Assembly: GCA_030374765.1 (NCBI GenBank) | Contig: JARGXX010000023.1 | Coordinates: forward strand, 52,466 to 116,465 | Source: Agarophyton chilense | Lineage: Eukaryota > Rhodophyta > Florideophyceae > Gracilariales > Gracilariaceae | Length of the DNA stretch: 64,000 bases | Direction: 5' to 3' | Shown here: in pieces, positions 10,720-20,360 of the stretch | Numbering within the stretch: the stretch's first letter is position 1 | Layout: the number at the start of each line of letters is the position of its first letter | The notes under the pieces: model-generated | What the model saw: the letters and a program-made list of their open reading frames with translations, nothing else | Databases searched by the model: none | Told to the model about the DNA's origin: nothing | Program-made: the position numbers and the translations under genes

Positions 10720-11067
10720 GTGCCGTTTGGACGAAGTGCTGAGACCCGCTCGCAACACGGAAAAGAACCCACCGGGGTGTGTCTAAACCCTACGTTGACA
10801 CCCTCAAGGGAACTAGAGCGTTCCAAGATGGAAGAGAAGCCCGAACAGGGAAAATTGTACCCGCAGGAATTCGTTATCAATCGCATCGTGCGTCACATCT
10901 ACACCCCCGAGGGAGAAGTCCGCTACCAAGTCCGATGGTACGGATTCTCGCCTCATGAGGATACAGTGAAACCCATTGAGCACCTTCCGAGGTCTAAGGT
11001 TTTATCCTATCACCGACGCGCTCGGGTAACCTTGCCTCCAAGTCTGGATCGTGCCCAAGTTGGGTAA
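10720..11067 (+). pseudogene. G1 chromodomain segment
   Basis: In the same frame as pol but separated by stops. It encodes EFVINRIVRH, VRYQVRWYGF, EDTVKPIEHL and SYHRR, the order of a chromodomain. The usual DTWEP is DTVKP here, so an aromatic-cage type Trp appears replaced. In chromoviruses this domain follows the integrase and steers integration to modified chromatin. G2 has the intact pattern (ADTWEPIAHIPRSQLVRYHR). With no continuous frame it is probably not made as part of Pol. Confidence 0.8.
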
Positions 11068-11219
11068 GCCACCACGGGAACTGGTGTGGATGGGACCTCG
11101 AAGTGAGGAAGATGTTGGACCTCTGAAGAGGAATTGAGGAGATTATCCCGAAGAACACGTATTGAGAGGGAATGTCTACTGGCCGTCGGCCTAGCGCCGT
11201 TAACCGGGGAACACAGCAC

Positions 11220-11420
11220 CGGTTATCGGGACAGTTTATGATGAAAAAAGGAAAAGAAGACCCACGAAGTGGAGAAGAAGATTAAGAAGAAGATTGGACC
11301 CTAGGAAGGGAAGAAGATGAAGACGAAGATGAAGAAGATTCTAAAAAGGAAGAAGAAAAGAAGTAGAAGTTAAGATTTTAGGAAGGAAGAAGAAAAGAAG
11401 TTATGCAAATATCAGAAGTT
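11220..11420 (+). repeat. G1 purine-rich spacer between converging ORFs
   Basis: Sense strand is nearly all A and G, with repeated GAAGAAG and AAGAAGATT units. It separates the 3' ends of the sense pol/chromodomain frame and the antisense ORF. G2 has a polypyrimidine tandem repeat on the + strand at the matching place, which is purine-rich in element sense. Confidence 0.7.
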
Positions 11421-11509
11421 TACTATTGTCGCCAAGCTATGGACTCCACAATCGCCCGAAGGCGGAACTACGGAAAGCCCGAGGAGGGACCCGCCCCACC
11501 GTTGAGATT

Positions 11510-13195
11510 TTAACCCTGATGGTACGCCGAGGCGAAAGCCAACATCTGGCTCACATCCGTCATACCCGGGGGAATCGGAATGCCCGCGTTCACGAAGCCT
11601 TGTCGCACACTATCCGCTTGCGGAGTGGCAACCGGCGCCTGCGCAAGGGTGTTCACACCCCGCCCGGGGGGAGCAGATGGACCGCCACCGGATGCATTCG
11701 CCGCCGCAGCTGAGGTCGCTCCCACTGGTTGGAAGGGTGCAGATTGCTCCACAGGGAGTACTCCACTAGGAGCTGGCATGTCGTTATCCAACGCTGGATC
11801 GTCCAGGTCTACTGGAGGCTCGTACTCGTAATCGTCGGTATAAATGAACCCCGTCGGGTGTCCCTCCGGCATCGGTCGAGGCGAGTCCATCAGCGCCCGT
11901 GCTTGCGCCGCGCTGATGCGAACCCCTTCGAAGGGATTGTAATAGACCCAGTCACCGGAGCCCGGATCGTACCGGCAAGGAGACTTGTCTCGCGCGGATC
12001 CTTCCCCTGCGGGCTGATTTTCCACTGGAACTCGATCCCATTGGGTGTTGTCGATCACGTCCAAGATTGGATATAGATCCTGCACGTTGCTGACCGAACC
12101 CAACGCTGGGACAAGGTTGATCTGACGCATGATGGTCCGTAGCATCGGAAGAATATACCAGATACGGAAATGGTCATGAGCATCCCAGAGGAGGTGCGCC
12201 GCTACGCGGGCTGCCCACTCGGCTGCAACGAGGGCCCAGTATCCCGAGTTCGGGTCGTGCATCAAACGAGACCCGGTATAGTAGATGCATGGAGGCAGTT
12301 CAGCAAAGCACCCTCGGGGGACCTCGACCTTACTCCACCAAGCTGGAAGAGGCACGAATCGCCCCACCTTCGCCGTGTTACGGATACGCTCCAGTTCCAC
12401 GTGACGATACGGGACAAGGAACCCGAAACGGGAGCGCGAGCGGCGCTCGAAGCGCACGCGTCGATCGAACCCATACTGGAGAAACTGCCGTTGAAGGTAC
12501 CTGAATTCAGCCCGAAGGATGGAACGACTCCATTAGAGCATATCTTCTTGGAGAGGAAAACCCGGTCCGCGGAACTCGGCTTCCGGAAAGACTGCCAGGT
12601 TATCCCCGTAGGAGACCTCACCGTACGTGCGGTAATAGGCGACATCGAACCCGTACTCCGGGGGAACCAGATGGTCAAAGCGTGACCTCTCCAATCGCTG
12701 GTAGGCCAGGGCCGCCATCGCTGCGCGCGCCTTGTCCAGGGACTCCCCGCGACCGCGGTATAGATACTGAGGCTCTATGGCTACCCGCGCCCTCCAATCG
12801 GGAGAACGTACAACCTCGACAGGTAGGCCACCCGGCAATAAGCCGTCCTCCACGTAGGAGTCGATGAGCGCATCGTCGCAAACCGCTGTCGGATGGAACC
12901 ACGGAGCACGGGAATATATCACCGGATCGGTAAGGGGACTCCAACTTCGAAAGGATTCGTTTGAGATCCAACCTCTGGAGTTTTCTACCAAGGGCATCGC
13001 ATGAGCGGAGTTCCACGCCACCGCGTTAATGTCCAAATCCTCCTGAGGATGTCGGTTGCTCGCCGAGGCGGAAGGTTCGGTACCTGACGGAGCCGCATCC
13101 AAACCGGAGAAATATCCACCCTGCTGGGGAGCTTCGTTGTCCGCCGGCGGGGAGGCCGATGGCCCCGAGAGTGGGTTGAGGACGTATGGGTTCAT
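11510..13195 (-). CDS. G1 antisense accessory ORF (one in-frame stop)
   Basis: Minus-strand frame of 561 codons between chromodomain and 3' LTR, opposite to gag-pol. Its only break is a TAA at 12533-12535 (codon 221), after which the same frame continues. I chose ATG 13195 because the sequence from there (MNPYVLNPLSGPSASPPAD) resembles the G2 start (MDPNAGSNPFQPSSEDVPSG). A TATATATA lies at 13336-13343 upstream. The middle is rich in Trp, Tyr and Arg; residues 414-452 (GDWVYYNP ... TGFIY) match G2 residues 89-127 (GDFVWYDP ... TGYVY), and the tails are of similar length (148 and 140). I recognise no known domain, signal peptide or membrane segment. Function unknown. The sense strand here has no comparable frame. 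Confidence 0.75.
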
Positions 13196-13335
13196 TCCCT
13201 TGAGAGGGCTGGTTGAGACTGCTGTTGCGAGAAGTTGCTTATCGCCGAAAGTCGGAGGAGTAGAAGAAAGTTGTACCGATGTGCCGGTTTTGTGGCGATC
13301 CTCAGAAGTGGTGAAGGACCCCATTGGGAGAGAAG

Positions 13336-13343
13336 TATATATA
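13336..13343 (-). promoter_or_regulatory. candidate TATA box of the G1 antisense ORF
   Basis: TATATATA, 141 bp upstream of the antisense ATG and just outside the 3' LTR. G2 has TTTATA (39043-39048) 120 bp before its antisense ATG. No transcript evidence is available. Confidence 0.4.
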
Positions 13344-13392
13344 GTGACCGGAAAGCGAGACACCCGCGGCTCGGAATGTTCTTCCTCGTCTT

Positions 13393-13405
13393 AAGGAGGG
13401 GGAGA
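13393..13405 (+). other. polypurine tract of G1
   Basis: AAGGAGGGGGAGA directly abuts the 3' LTR, the standard location for the plus-strand primer. Confidence 0.9.
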
Positions 13406-14321
13406 TGTAGAGCAACGCCCAGTTAGGGAATACTTGAAGATGCAACTCATAGAATGAGGGTTGAACCCTCCAAGGGTCATGACTATGATCCCCTCTAAGG
13501 TGTGCTGAGGTGGCACTGTTTTCTGGTTAGAGTTCGCCTATGAAGTGAGAATTCGGATGGCCCATGGTTGGATTGGCCCCGTGATACACGTGGCTTAGTT
13601 TTGGAACCGATTTTCGGATATTTGTTAGAACGTTGGACTTTTGCGCCCTGACAGTTGGATCTCCACGTGTATGGCCCTGAGCAGGTGTGCACTACTGTAG
13701 AGTTTAGTTAGTGGGCCCTACTTAGGGAGACGAGATCTGACAGTCCGAAGCTCAGAGTAAAGGGTAACCAAGGTTGGTCTTCGATACCTTTAGAGGTTCT
13801 TCGTCGCCATCGTTTCGGCCTTACAACCCGGAACGGGCTCTGGTTAGCAATGCCTGCGTAGGGACACGACTCCACTTGGAGAGTGACCACGTTTGGGTTC
13901 CGTGCAACCACCCCCTTGGGACCGCTCAGACGACCTGCGTGCACGATACCCCGTGGGGGTTCTGCTTACTTGTTGCGTGCTTTTTGTGTTTCCTTTCGAG
14001 GACAGGTTTTCGCCCCTGTATTGGGTTTCTTTTATTGTTTCGCCTCTTTTCTGGTTCTCGGGTCCGGTGCCTGTAAGTGCCCGACCCTCGCCCGGTTTTT
14101 GCTCTTTGCCGGATTTTCCCCCATTCTTTGGGATACCCATACCCATTCCCGATCCAACGGTTTCTACCCCTCACCTCCGTCGGTACTGCCGAAATCCCCC
14201 GTGGGAGTTACACCCCACACTACGGGTGGAACGGAGGGCTCTGTCTCTGAGTCTGCCTCCCCCAGGGAGCAAGGCTTCGAACACCTTGAGAGCACTTCCC
14301 GTCGCCGGGTTTTGCTCCACA
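13406..14321 (+). repeat. G1 3' LTR
   Basis: 916 bp, starts TGTAGAGCAACG and ends TTTTGCTCCACA, followed by target duplication TAGTC. Colinear with 2529-3444 without large indels. Confidence 0.95.
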
Positions 14322-14326
14322 TAGTC

Positions 14327-16513
14327 CTCTTTGTCTTCCTGGACAAACCCTTGCGGCTGTGACATGTACAGCGTCTCTTCCAGATCACCATACAAAAATG
14401 CAGTACAAACATCGAACTGTATCTTTTCCAGTCTCAGTGAAGCGATGATTGCAAGCAAGGCACGCAAAGTGGCATATCGAACCACTGGGGCAAACAGTTC
14501 GGTGTAGTCAATTCCTTCTCGTTGATTGAAGCCTCTTGCCACCAGCCGGGCCCGGTACCGCGCTACACGGCCCTGTTCATCGCGTTTCTTGTAGTACACC
14601 CAGCGATTGTCCAATGGTCTACACTCCGCAGGAGGCTTAACCAACTTCCACACACTCCTGCGTTCCATGTTACTCATCTCATCCTGCATTGCAGCCACCC
14701 AGAGCTCTTTTTCAGAGCCATTCATAGCTTCTAGAAAGGTATCTGGTGCCTCTATATCGTCTGCCCCAAGAATAGATCGTGGCAGGAGTGCAGTGGCTGC
14801 ATCGGGCGTAAAGCGTGACGTTTGCTTGCGAGCACGCGTTGACTTTCTCGGCTCAGGTGGGTAGTGTGTCACCAGCTCAGGATCGTAGCTATACTCTGAC
14901 ACAGCATCTTCAAACGTCTCTTCAGGTTCCGATTTGATGACTACAGAAGCGTTGGTGGTCTGGTGATTCTTCTCGACCATGCTCTCAACCTTGCCCACAC
15001 TATGGGAAACATAGCGCACTTCATGCAATATATGTGTGTCATCCCTTTCCCCTGTCGCCTTGTCCCATCCTACCAGATCTTCATTGAACCGTACATCCTT
15101 GGAGACGGTGGCCTTGCGCGTCTCCGGATAGAAGACTTTGTAACATTTTCCTTTAGCGTACCCCACGAGGATGCCCTTCACAGCTCTTTCTTCATACTTG
15201 CTCGCGTGCTTCCTCGTCTCCTTAGGAATATGAACAAAACCCTGTGCGCCAAACGTGCGAAGATGCGCAATGTTGGGTTTGCGACCCGTGAATGCTTCGT
15301 AGGGCGTAACGTTCTGTCCATCACTGGTGCTGGTTGACGTGCGATTGCGGAGATAGTTGGCAGTGTTCACCGCATCTTCCCACAGTTGCTTCTTATACGG
15401 TGTGCCCTTCATTTCAGAAAGCATGGTTCGAGCTTTGTCATTCAGAGTGCGGTTCAGACGCTCAGCCTTCCCGTTTGACTCCGGACTGTAGGCAGCAGTC
15501 GTCTCAATCTTGACACCCTTGCCTTTCAACCAAGCCGTGAAGGATTGAGACACATACTCTCCTGCGTCATCAAACCGAAACCACTTCAACTGATGTTCAG
15601 ATTGTGTCTCCAGCTCTTGAACCATTTCCTTGACTGCTGCCTCAACGTCCGAACGACGCTTGACAAATCGCACAAGAGAAAGCTCGCTTTTATTCTCGTA
15701 GATCGTGACGCAGTAGACCGCACCAGACAGAGACGGGTGCGGCATAGGTCCCATCACGTCTGAGTGGAGTAGTTCCATGACCTTCTTGGCCTGATTCTCC
15801 GCGCCTAGTGCTTTCCGAGCCACACGTGCGGATTTTCCCACTGCACATGGCTCACAGAAGCCTATGTCAGACACTATAGACATTCCAACACCTTCTACAA
15901 CCTTCAGAGTCCTTCGCATCGCATCAGCACCAGGATGCCCAAGTCGCTTGTGCCACAGTATTGTAGAGTCCTTGCTTGCCTTTGAAAGAAATGCCGACTC
16001 TTCGGACACAGATCGGAACACCATTTCGTAGAGGCCTGTCTTGATTTGAATACCAGAGGCCATGATATAGCCCGTTCGTTGATTGATTACCAGACACAGT
16101 CCGTTCCCCAGCTGATCAGACTTGAAAACGATAGTGCAGTCCTTACGGCGAATGACACTCACCGATAAAAGGTTGCACATTAGGTCCGGTACGTACTGAA
16201 CATCTTCCAGCAATATCTGTTTCTCATTCCCGAAACAAACGCCTTTGCAATGCACATCACCTTCACCTCGAATGATGACGGTTTGACCATTACCGACCGC
16301 AATCTCCTTCTTCTTTGGACCCCGAAGCTCCCCTGCGAAGATGTGCGCATTGTTGGCCATGTGCTTCGTGGCACCAGAGTCCAAGTACCACTTGTGTTCT
16401 GCCATGATAAACTCTTTCTTTCCAGAGGCCATATCTGCTGCAATCAATGACACCCAGGCATTTTCGTCTGCCTTGTCGTCCGATCCTTGGGCCCTCTTCT
16501 GCTTCCCGGTGCC
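14327..16513 (-). pseudogene. Copia A pol, 5' part: protease, integrase, RT start
   Basis: Minus-strand frame in line with gag after a TAG. Protease has WYLDSGATKHM; the pre-integrase zinc region has LWHKRLGHPGADAMRRT and CEPCAVGK. Integrase acidic residues appear in LLHSDVMGPM, RFDDAGEYVS and SNGKAERLNRT. The RT begins with NRWVYYKKRDEQGRVARYRARLVARGF and reaches FLYGDLEETLYMSQPQGF, then KEDYV at the insertion point of G1. Beyond that the open frame runs into the G1 LTR (to 14171), which is not part of this gene. No frameshift occurs in this half. Confidence 0.92.
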
Positions 16514-16516
16514 CTT

Positions 16517-17284
16517 CTAGGACGCCCCGTCCTTCTTGACGTAATTCTCGCTACGCGGGTTCTTTCTGCAAAAGCATTTGATGTGTCCTTTCCCGTTACA
16601 GAAGAAACATGTTCTGTCCTTGTTCGATGTTGACCCTGGAACGTGAAATGCAGTCCCACAACTGTTGCCAGCCGATCCTGATGCGCCCATGTCCACCTGA
16701 ACCTCCCTTGTGATTAGCATTGGAGTAGCTTCATGTAGCTTCTTGTCAGTGGCACGAATTACCTCTGCGGTCACTTCATACTCCTTCGATAACTCTCGAA
16801 GGAGTGCACGTAGCTTATCTTTGTCCGAAACAGAATGACCGACTCTGCCGAGCTTCGATTCGACTTCTGCTAGAAGGCTCATGTATGCTAGCACAGATTC
16901 ACCCGGTTTCATGCATATCTTCTGATACTTGTGGAGCAGAACGTCGATGCTGGCTTGTGACACCATTTCGAAGTTCTTCCGCAGTGTCTTCCACACGACT
17001 TGTGGATCCTTCTCCTCTAGAACAGGGGCAATACAGGAATCGCCCACAGAAAGAAAGATGCACGAAAGCGCAATGTCGCGCTTCTCCTGATGTTTCTGCT
17101 GCTTGGCTACTGATTCGAGGCTCAGAATGCGGACACTGTCATCAATGATACCCCAAACACCTTTGGCGCGCAACACCAGTTCAATCTTGCGAGACCACAT
17201 GAAGTAGTTGTCAGTCTGCAGCACAGGTACGCGTAGCTTAGAAAGCTCAACAAGCGCGTTTTCCATCTTGTTCAGCGATCGCAA
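16517..17284 (-). CDS. Copia A Gag
   Basis: 255 residues. N-terminal part has the Copia gag pattern LQTDNYFMWSRKIELVLRAKG, then a UBN2/RVT-like helical region (VVWKTLRKNFEMVSQAS, MSLLAEVESKLGRVGHSV). C-terminus carries one knuckle, CFFCNGKGHIKCFC (C-x2-C-x4-H-x4-C). The frame ends in TAG (16517-16519) and continues open into protease without frame change. In Copia families gag and pol are usually one ORF, so this TAG is either a late nonsense mutation or a read-through point. Start is near the LTR; only about 45 bp separate it from the 5' LTR. Confidence 0.88.
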   Translation of the reverse strand: MRSLNKMENALVELSKLRVPVLQTDNYFMWSRKIELVLRAKGVWGIIDDSVRILSLESVAKQQKHQEKRDIALSCIFLSVGDSCIAPVLEEKDPQVVWKTLRKNFEMVSQASIDVLLHKYQKICMKPGESVLAYMSLLAEVESKLGRVGHSVSDKDKLRALLRELSKEYEVTAEVIRATDKKLHEATPMLITREVQVDMGASGSAGNSCGTAFHVPGSTSNKDRTCFFCNGKGHIKCFCRKNPRSENYVKKDGAS

Positions 17285-17315
17285 GGATAGTTGAGAAGCA
17301 CAGATTTGCGTTACG

Positions 17316-17329
17316 ATAGGCTCATAACC
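17316..17329 (-). other. Copia A primer binding site (tRNA-Met anticodon-loop type)
   Basis: Minus-strand GGTTATGAGCCTAT follows the 5' LTR with no spacer. Its complement, GGCTCATAACC, contains CTCATAA, a Met-tRNA anticodon loop with the CAT anticodon. Copia of Drosophila and yeast Ty5 prime with a half-tRNA cut in the initiator-Met anticodon loop; this site fits that mode but not a CCA-end primer. Confidence 0.7.
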
Positions 17330-17589
17330 TCTTATGGTAGATGCAGAAGTTGTTTCGTCGAAGCTACCGACGTTTTACTGTTGCGGTTTCGCGCTGCTAT
17401 GGTCTTAAGTACTACTCGTTCTAGCTACTTGGCCTCCAGCCTTCTAGTCACCCAAAATCCAAAATGTAGTGCTGCACCGTACCAGTGCTCGTAATTGAGC
17501 GCAGTGTAGAAGCCAAACGTCCGTATCGGACAACAGTGGCCAAACGTCCATCTTGGACCGTCGGGGCCAAACGTCCAGATCGGACAACA
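17330..17589 (-). repeat. Copia A 5' LTR
   Basis: 260 bp copy of 1088-1347. On the minus strand it starts TGTTGTCC and ends ATAAGA. The three GTCC-N5-GGAC palindromes with GTTTGGC are retained. Confidence 0.88.
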
Positions 17590-17990
17590 CATATAAGCTG
17601 TTGATAACCACCTGTGCAACGATGCTGTCATTATTGAATCTACTTTAACATCAGCGATTCGAAAGAAGTATTCTTGAAAGCTTTTAATTGATGGGAAGCC
17701 AATCTTCACTAGCAGTGGCTCAAGCTGCATTCAGATGAAAGTAATCTGACAAAGGGAGAGAGTCCAGTCACGCTTGAGCGGCTTGGCAAACGTACCACTT
17801 CCTATATTACCGATTTCTTTGACCATCTACCACTCTGCAGAACGATAGTCACAAACTTGATCAGCTTCATAAGGCTCCGCTCGTTCTTCATCGCTAGCTT
17901 TTTCGGTCGGAAGGGCTTTGCTTCTTGTGCTCGTTATTACTCCTCAGACAACAGTCGAGGAAAACTAGATATGGTTTGTTGACGACTTTG
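17590..17990 (+). pseudogene. ionotropic glutamate receptor-like pseudogene, downstream piece
   Basis: Plus-strand translation reads DNHLCNDAVIIESTLTSAIRKKYS, stop, LIDGKPIFTSSGSS, stop, VTLERLGKRTTSYITDFFDHLPLCRT and LISFIRLRSFF. The inverted copy reads DNHQCKYAVIIESAVTSMIRNRYC, VGKPIFTGGLSMLLPKG, VTLDLVGNRTTSYISAFFDHLPLCRT. This is the C-terminal ligand-binding lobe and last membrane helix region of the receptor. At least two stops and a frame change inactivate it. It continues 915-1087 across Copia A. Confidence 0.85.
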
Positions 17991-18899
17991 GAGAGTGCAG
18001 CGCAGAACCCCGTACTAACACAGAAGGGCACACTTGTCGCGTTGGTTTCTCGGCCCCGCTTGAGGTTGTCGCTTCCAATGAAGGCCACTGCTTTTATTCA
18101 CTTGTGCCTGGGTCCGATAGAGCTCATGAACGGAGTCCAACCTGCCCCTTACATTAAACGTCATTGTGGCTCACTAGGACGTCCGCTTGGCGCAAATGCG
18201 TAACAAATTGTTCATATTGCTCGAGCTTGCTACCCCACACTGCCAGTATTCATGGAGCTGACTGCGGTGCGTCATTATCACGCCAAAAGAACAGATCTCA
18301 GAACTTTCAACATGGTTTTATATATTCATTTCTTGCCGCAGTATCCCTTTTTGCTGGAAACGAAGACATGACCAAATCCCGCCACGAAGCAAGTATTCAA
18401 ATTTTTTGTGGAATACATACGAATTAGCTCAGGCCCGATCATTCTCAAACTTAGTTTTTGTTTTATCATGCTAATCTCTCTCAAACCCCAGAAGAACCCG
18501 GCGTGCCCCTTTTGAAGTACTTATTTTTTGTATGGGGCATGACACACCACTGTATCTCGGTAGTCCTCAAAAACGTTTGGTGAAAAGCAGATGTATAAGC
18601 AGCATTAAGTATCATAGACTGTGTTTCCAACTCAAGCGACAGACTTTCAAAGAGGGTTAGTCTTAAACGCTACATTTTTTGTTTTTCATATTCCCAGTAT
18701 GCATGTATTTTAGGAACTGTCGAATCATTATAGTTCTATGTTGCATGTGTATAAGTATGCTTTGTACTCACTTGTCTTCTCCTTCCTGTTTCTACCCATT
18801 GTCAAAGCAAGCAACTGACAAGTTCTGAGTTCTAGAAGAACCCAACAAGTGTAACGCTTTTTTTTCGAAAAACCTTTCCGAGGATACTGATACCAAAAA
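17991..18899. other. intergenic: dispersed repeat and promoter region of the zinc-finger gene
   Basis: About 18165-18300 resembles 20398-20560 in the tandem unit (GGCTCAC-AGGACGTCC, TTGTTCAT, then a CCCC-CAGT-TTCA block), so a diverged dispersed repeat is present. About 18575-18899 is homologous to the inverted region upstream of the second zinc-finger gene (33685-33990), including GTTGCATGTGTATAAGTATGC near 18741-18761 with a TATA-like TATAAG. No coding region seen. Confidence 0.6.
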
Positions 18900-19991
18900 A
18901 TGCAGGGCTCGTCGTCAAATAGCCGAGTCACAAGGAGCCAAAGTAGCCGCCGAATCACAAGAAGCCAAACCGCAAGAAGCCGAGCCGAAAGCAGCCAGGC
19001 CGAAAGCAGCCAAGCCGAAAGCAGCCAAGCCGAAAGCCGCCAGGCCCAAAGTAGTCGGGGAGGAAGTAGCCGCAGCGGAGGTGCAAGTAGCCGCGGCTCC
19101 AGCAGCCGCGTCGGCGGCAGGCGCAGCGTAGGTAGCCGAGCTGATGTGGATTTTCTTGATTTAATGCCAATCACAGATGAAGTGGAGCGCATGGAAGCTT
19201 CCAGTAGCCGCGGCGGAAGTAGCCGCGGCGGAAGTAGCAGAGGCGGAAGTAGCAGAGGCGGAAGTAGCAGAGGCGGAAGTAGCAGAGGCGGAAGTAGCAG
19301 AGGCTCAAGCAGCCGTGGCGCAGGCAGGCGCAGCGTAGGTAGCAGGGCCGAGTTGGATATTGCTGAGTTAATGCCAATGGCAGATGAAATGGAGGCCATG
19401 GGAGCTGGCAATAGTAGAGAGAAATACCCTCGAAACGAACTGCTGCTTTCACATGTAGAGAGGGAAGAACTCGTGCCGTGCTTTGTGTGCAATAGACGAT
19501 TTGGAGACCACAGAGCCCTTCAGAGGCATATGAGAAAAGCTCATGCTTCAAGCCGACAGGAGAGGGAGAGGACGGTGAGATGTGATTTCTGCCCTATGCA
19601 GCTGAAGAATGAATACTTCAAAGCTAATCATATTCGAAACGTTCACGAAGGAAACGAGAGATTTCAATGCGAGACGTGTGGGTCAGTGTTCAATAAGAGC
19701 AGTTCCCTTCGATTCCATATTCGAACTTTCCATCGCAGCGCCGGATCAAGTCAGCCAACGACTCCTAAGCTGTCTGAGAATGAAGATGCATATTTCCGAT
19801 GTGATCACTGCCCCTATGTAACAAATGTGAAACACAATATGCTCAGGCATTGCGAGACGAGGCACGGGACGAACCCGGTTAGTGTTGACACCAGAGTGTT
19901 TCAATGTGAACACTGCAATCGAAGGTACTCCAGGAAATATGAGCTGATTTATCACCGCCGAATGTGCACTGCCCGTCCCTCCGCTAGATGA
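18900..19991 (+). CDS. five-finger C2H2 protein with Ser-Arg/Gly repeat N-terminus
   Basis: 363 residues from ATG 18900; the frame upstream contains stops, so this start is favoured. Residues 1-165 are low complexity: AESSQ repeats, then a run of GGSSR pentapeptides encoded by a 15-bp minisatellite. C2H2 fingers start at Cys194, 228, 257, 301 and 336; the last ends in Cys, not His (CEHC...HRRMC). Finger linkers are long and irregular, unlike tandem TGEKP arrays. A probable nuclear DNA- or RNA-binding protein; targets unknown. An inverted paralogue lies at 32836-33684, differing mostly in repeat length. A moderately conserved motif, VGSRA(E/D)xxxxxxMPIxDEMExM, precedes the fingers in both. Confidence 0.88.
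   Translation: MQGSSSNSRVTRSQSSRRITRSQTARSRAESSQAESSQAESSQAESRQAQSSRGGSSRSGGASSRGSSSRVGGRRSVGSRADVDFLDLMPITDEVERMEASSSRGGSSRGGSSRGGSSRGGSSRGGSSRGGSSRGSSSRGAGRRSVGSRAELDIAELMPMADEMEAMGAGNSREKYPRNELLLSHVEREELVPCFVCNRRFGDHRALQRHMRKAHASSRQERERTVRCDFCPMQLKNEYFKANHIRNVHEGNERFQCETCGSVFNKSSSLRFHIRTFHRSAGSSQPTTPKLSENEDAYFRCDHCPYVTNVKHNMLRHCETRHGTNPVSVDTRVFQCEHCNRRYSRKYELIYHRRMCTARPSAR
19190..19320 (+). repeat. 15-bp minisatellite coding GGSSR
   Basis: Repeated AGCAGAGGCGGAAGT units, about seven, encode Ser-Arg-Gly-Gly-Ser. The paralogue has only about three related units, so copy number differs between the two genes. Confidence 0.85.
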
Positions 19992-20360
19992 TGCAAGCAC
20001 ACCAGTAAACTTGTCATTTCCAATAGAACTTTTTCTTGTGTTCTCAATTCATCACCCGCTTACCTAGGCATTATAAAATGACATGAGATTTTCTTCTAGC
20101 ATCTGGGCTTCTACCGATTTTATATCTCAAACAAGCCTGCAGCCTCACAACTACAGTGGCAATGTTCGGAAACGTCTTTTGACAAACGCTGTCGTCAAAA
20201 CTTAGAAAGTGTTCATTAGTTTTGTGAAAACAGCGTTCCGCTGCCAGGAACAACAGAATCGGGCAAAACACTTGGTCCGGCTTCTCTTGCATCATGCTTG
20301 ACGTTTCAGCTGGCGAAGCTGGTAGCGGCTTTATTGACGTCTACCCGAATCAGAACTGTT
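19992..20360. other. intergenic, nothing recognised
   Basis: Homology between the inverted arms ends within about 15 bases after the stop of the zinc-finger gene (GCTAGATGATGCAA shared). No frame longer than 74 codons. Confidence 0.5.

Larger units (their letters stand above)
2529..14321 (+). mobile_element. Gypsy chromovirus G1, inserted in Copia A
   Basis: An 11.8-kb Metaviridae-type element flanked by a perfect 5-bp duplication, TAGTC (2524-2528 and 14322-14326), inside the Copia A RT gene. It has 916-bp TG...CA LTRs, a tRNA primer site, gag with a CCHC knuckle, a -1 overlapping pol (protease, RT, RNase H, integrase), a chromodomain, a purine-rich spacer, a long antisense ORF and a polypurine tract. 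I counted about 25 LTR differences by eye (about 2.7 percent). Pol has no stop over 1515 codons, but gag carries a nonsense codon and N-terminal frame changes, and the chromodomain is cut off by stops. Confidence 0.95.
1088..17589 (-). mobile_element. Copia LTR retrotransposon A, split by Gypsy element G1
   Basis: A complete but inactive Copia (Pseudoviridae-type) element read on the minus strand. It has 260-bp LTRs at both ends, a half-tRNA type primer site, gag, protease, integrase, RT and RNase H in Copia order, and a polypurine tract. The flanks CATAC (1083-1087) and CATAT (17590-17594) look like a 5-bp target duplication with one change. The target is the receptor pseudogene, whose alignment continues across the element. 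Removing the G1 insertion (2529-14321) and one TAGTC restores a continuous RT frame. In-frame stops at 16517-16519, 2346-2348, about 1659-1661 and about 1608 make it defective. Confidence 0.92.

Noticed and set aside
17316..17340. Possible tRNA-Met gene fragment at the Copia A 5' LTR
   Set aside because: Only the anticodon loop and part of its stem are present, at the exact primer-site position; no D arm, T arm or acceptor stem.
18728..19492. 254-codon minus-strand frame rich in Leu-Pro repeats
   Set aside because: It is the complement of the Ser/Arg/Gly minisatellite of the zinc-finger gene; the repeat keeps all frames open. The finger gene has conserved domains and a paralogue.
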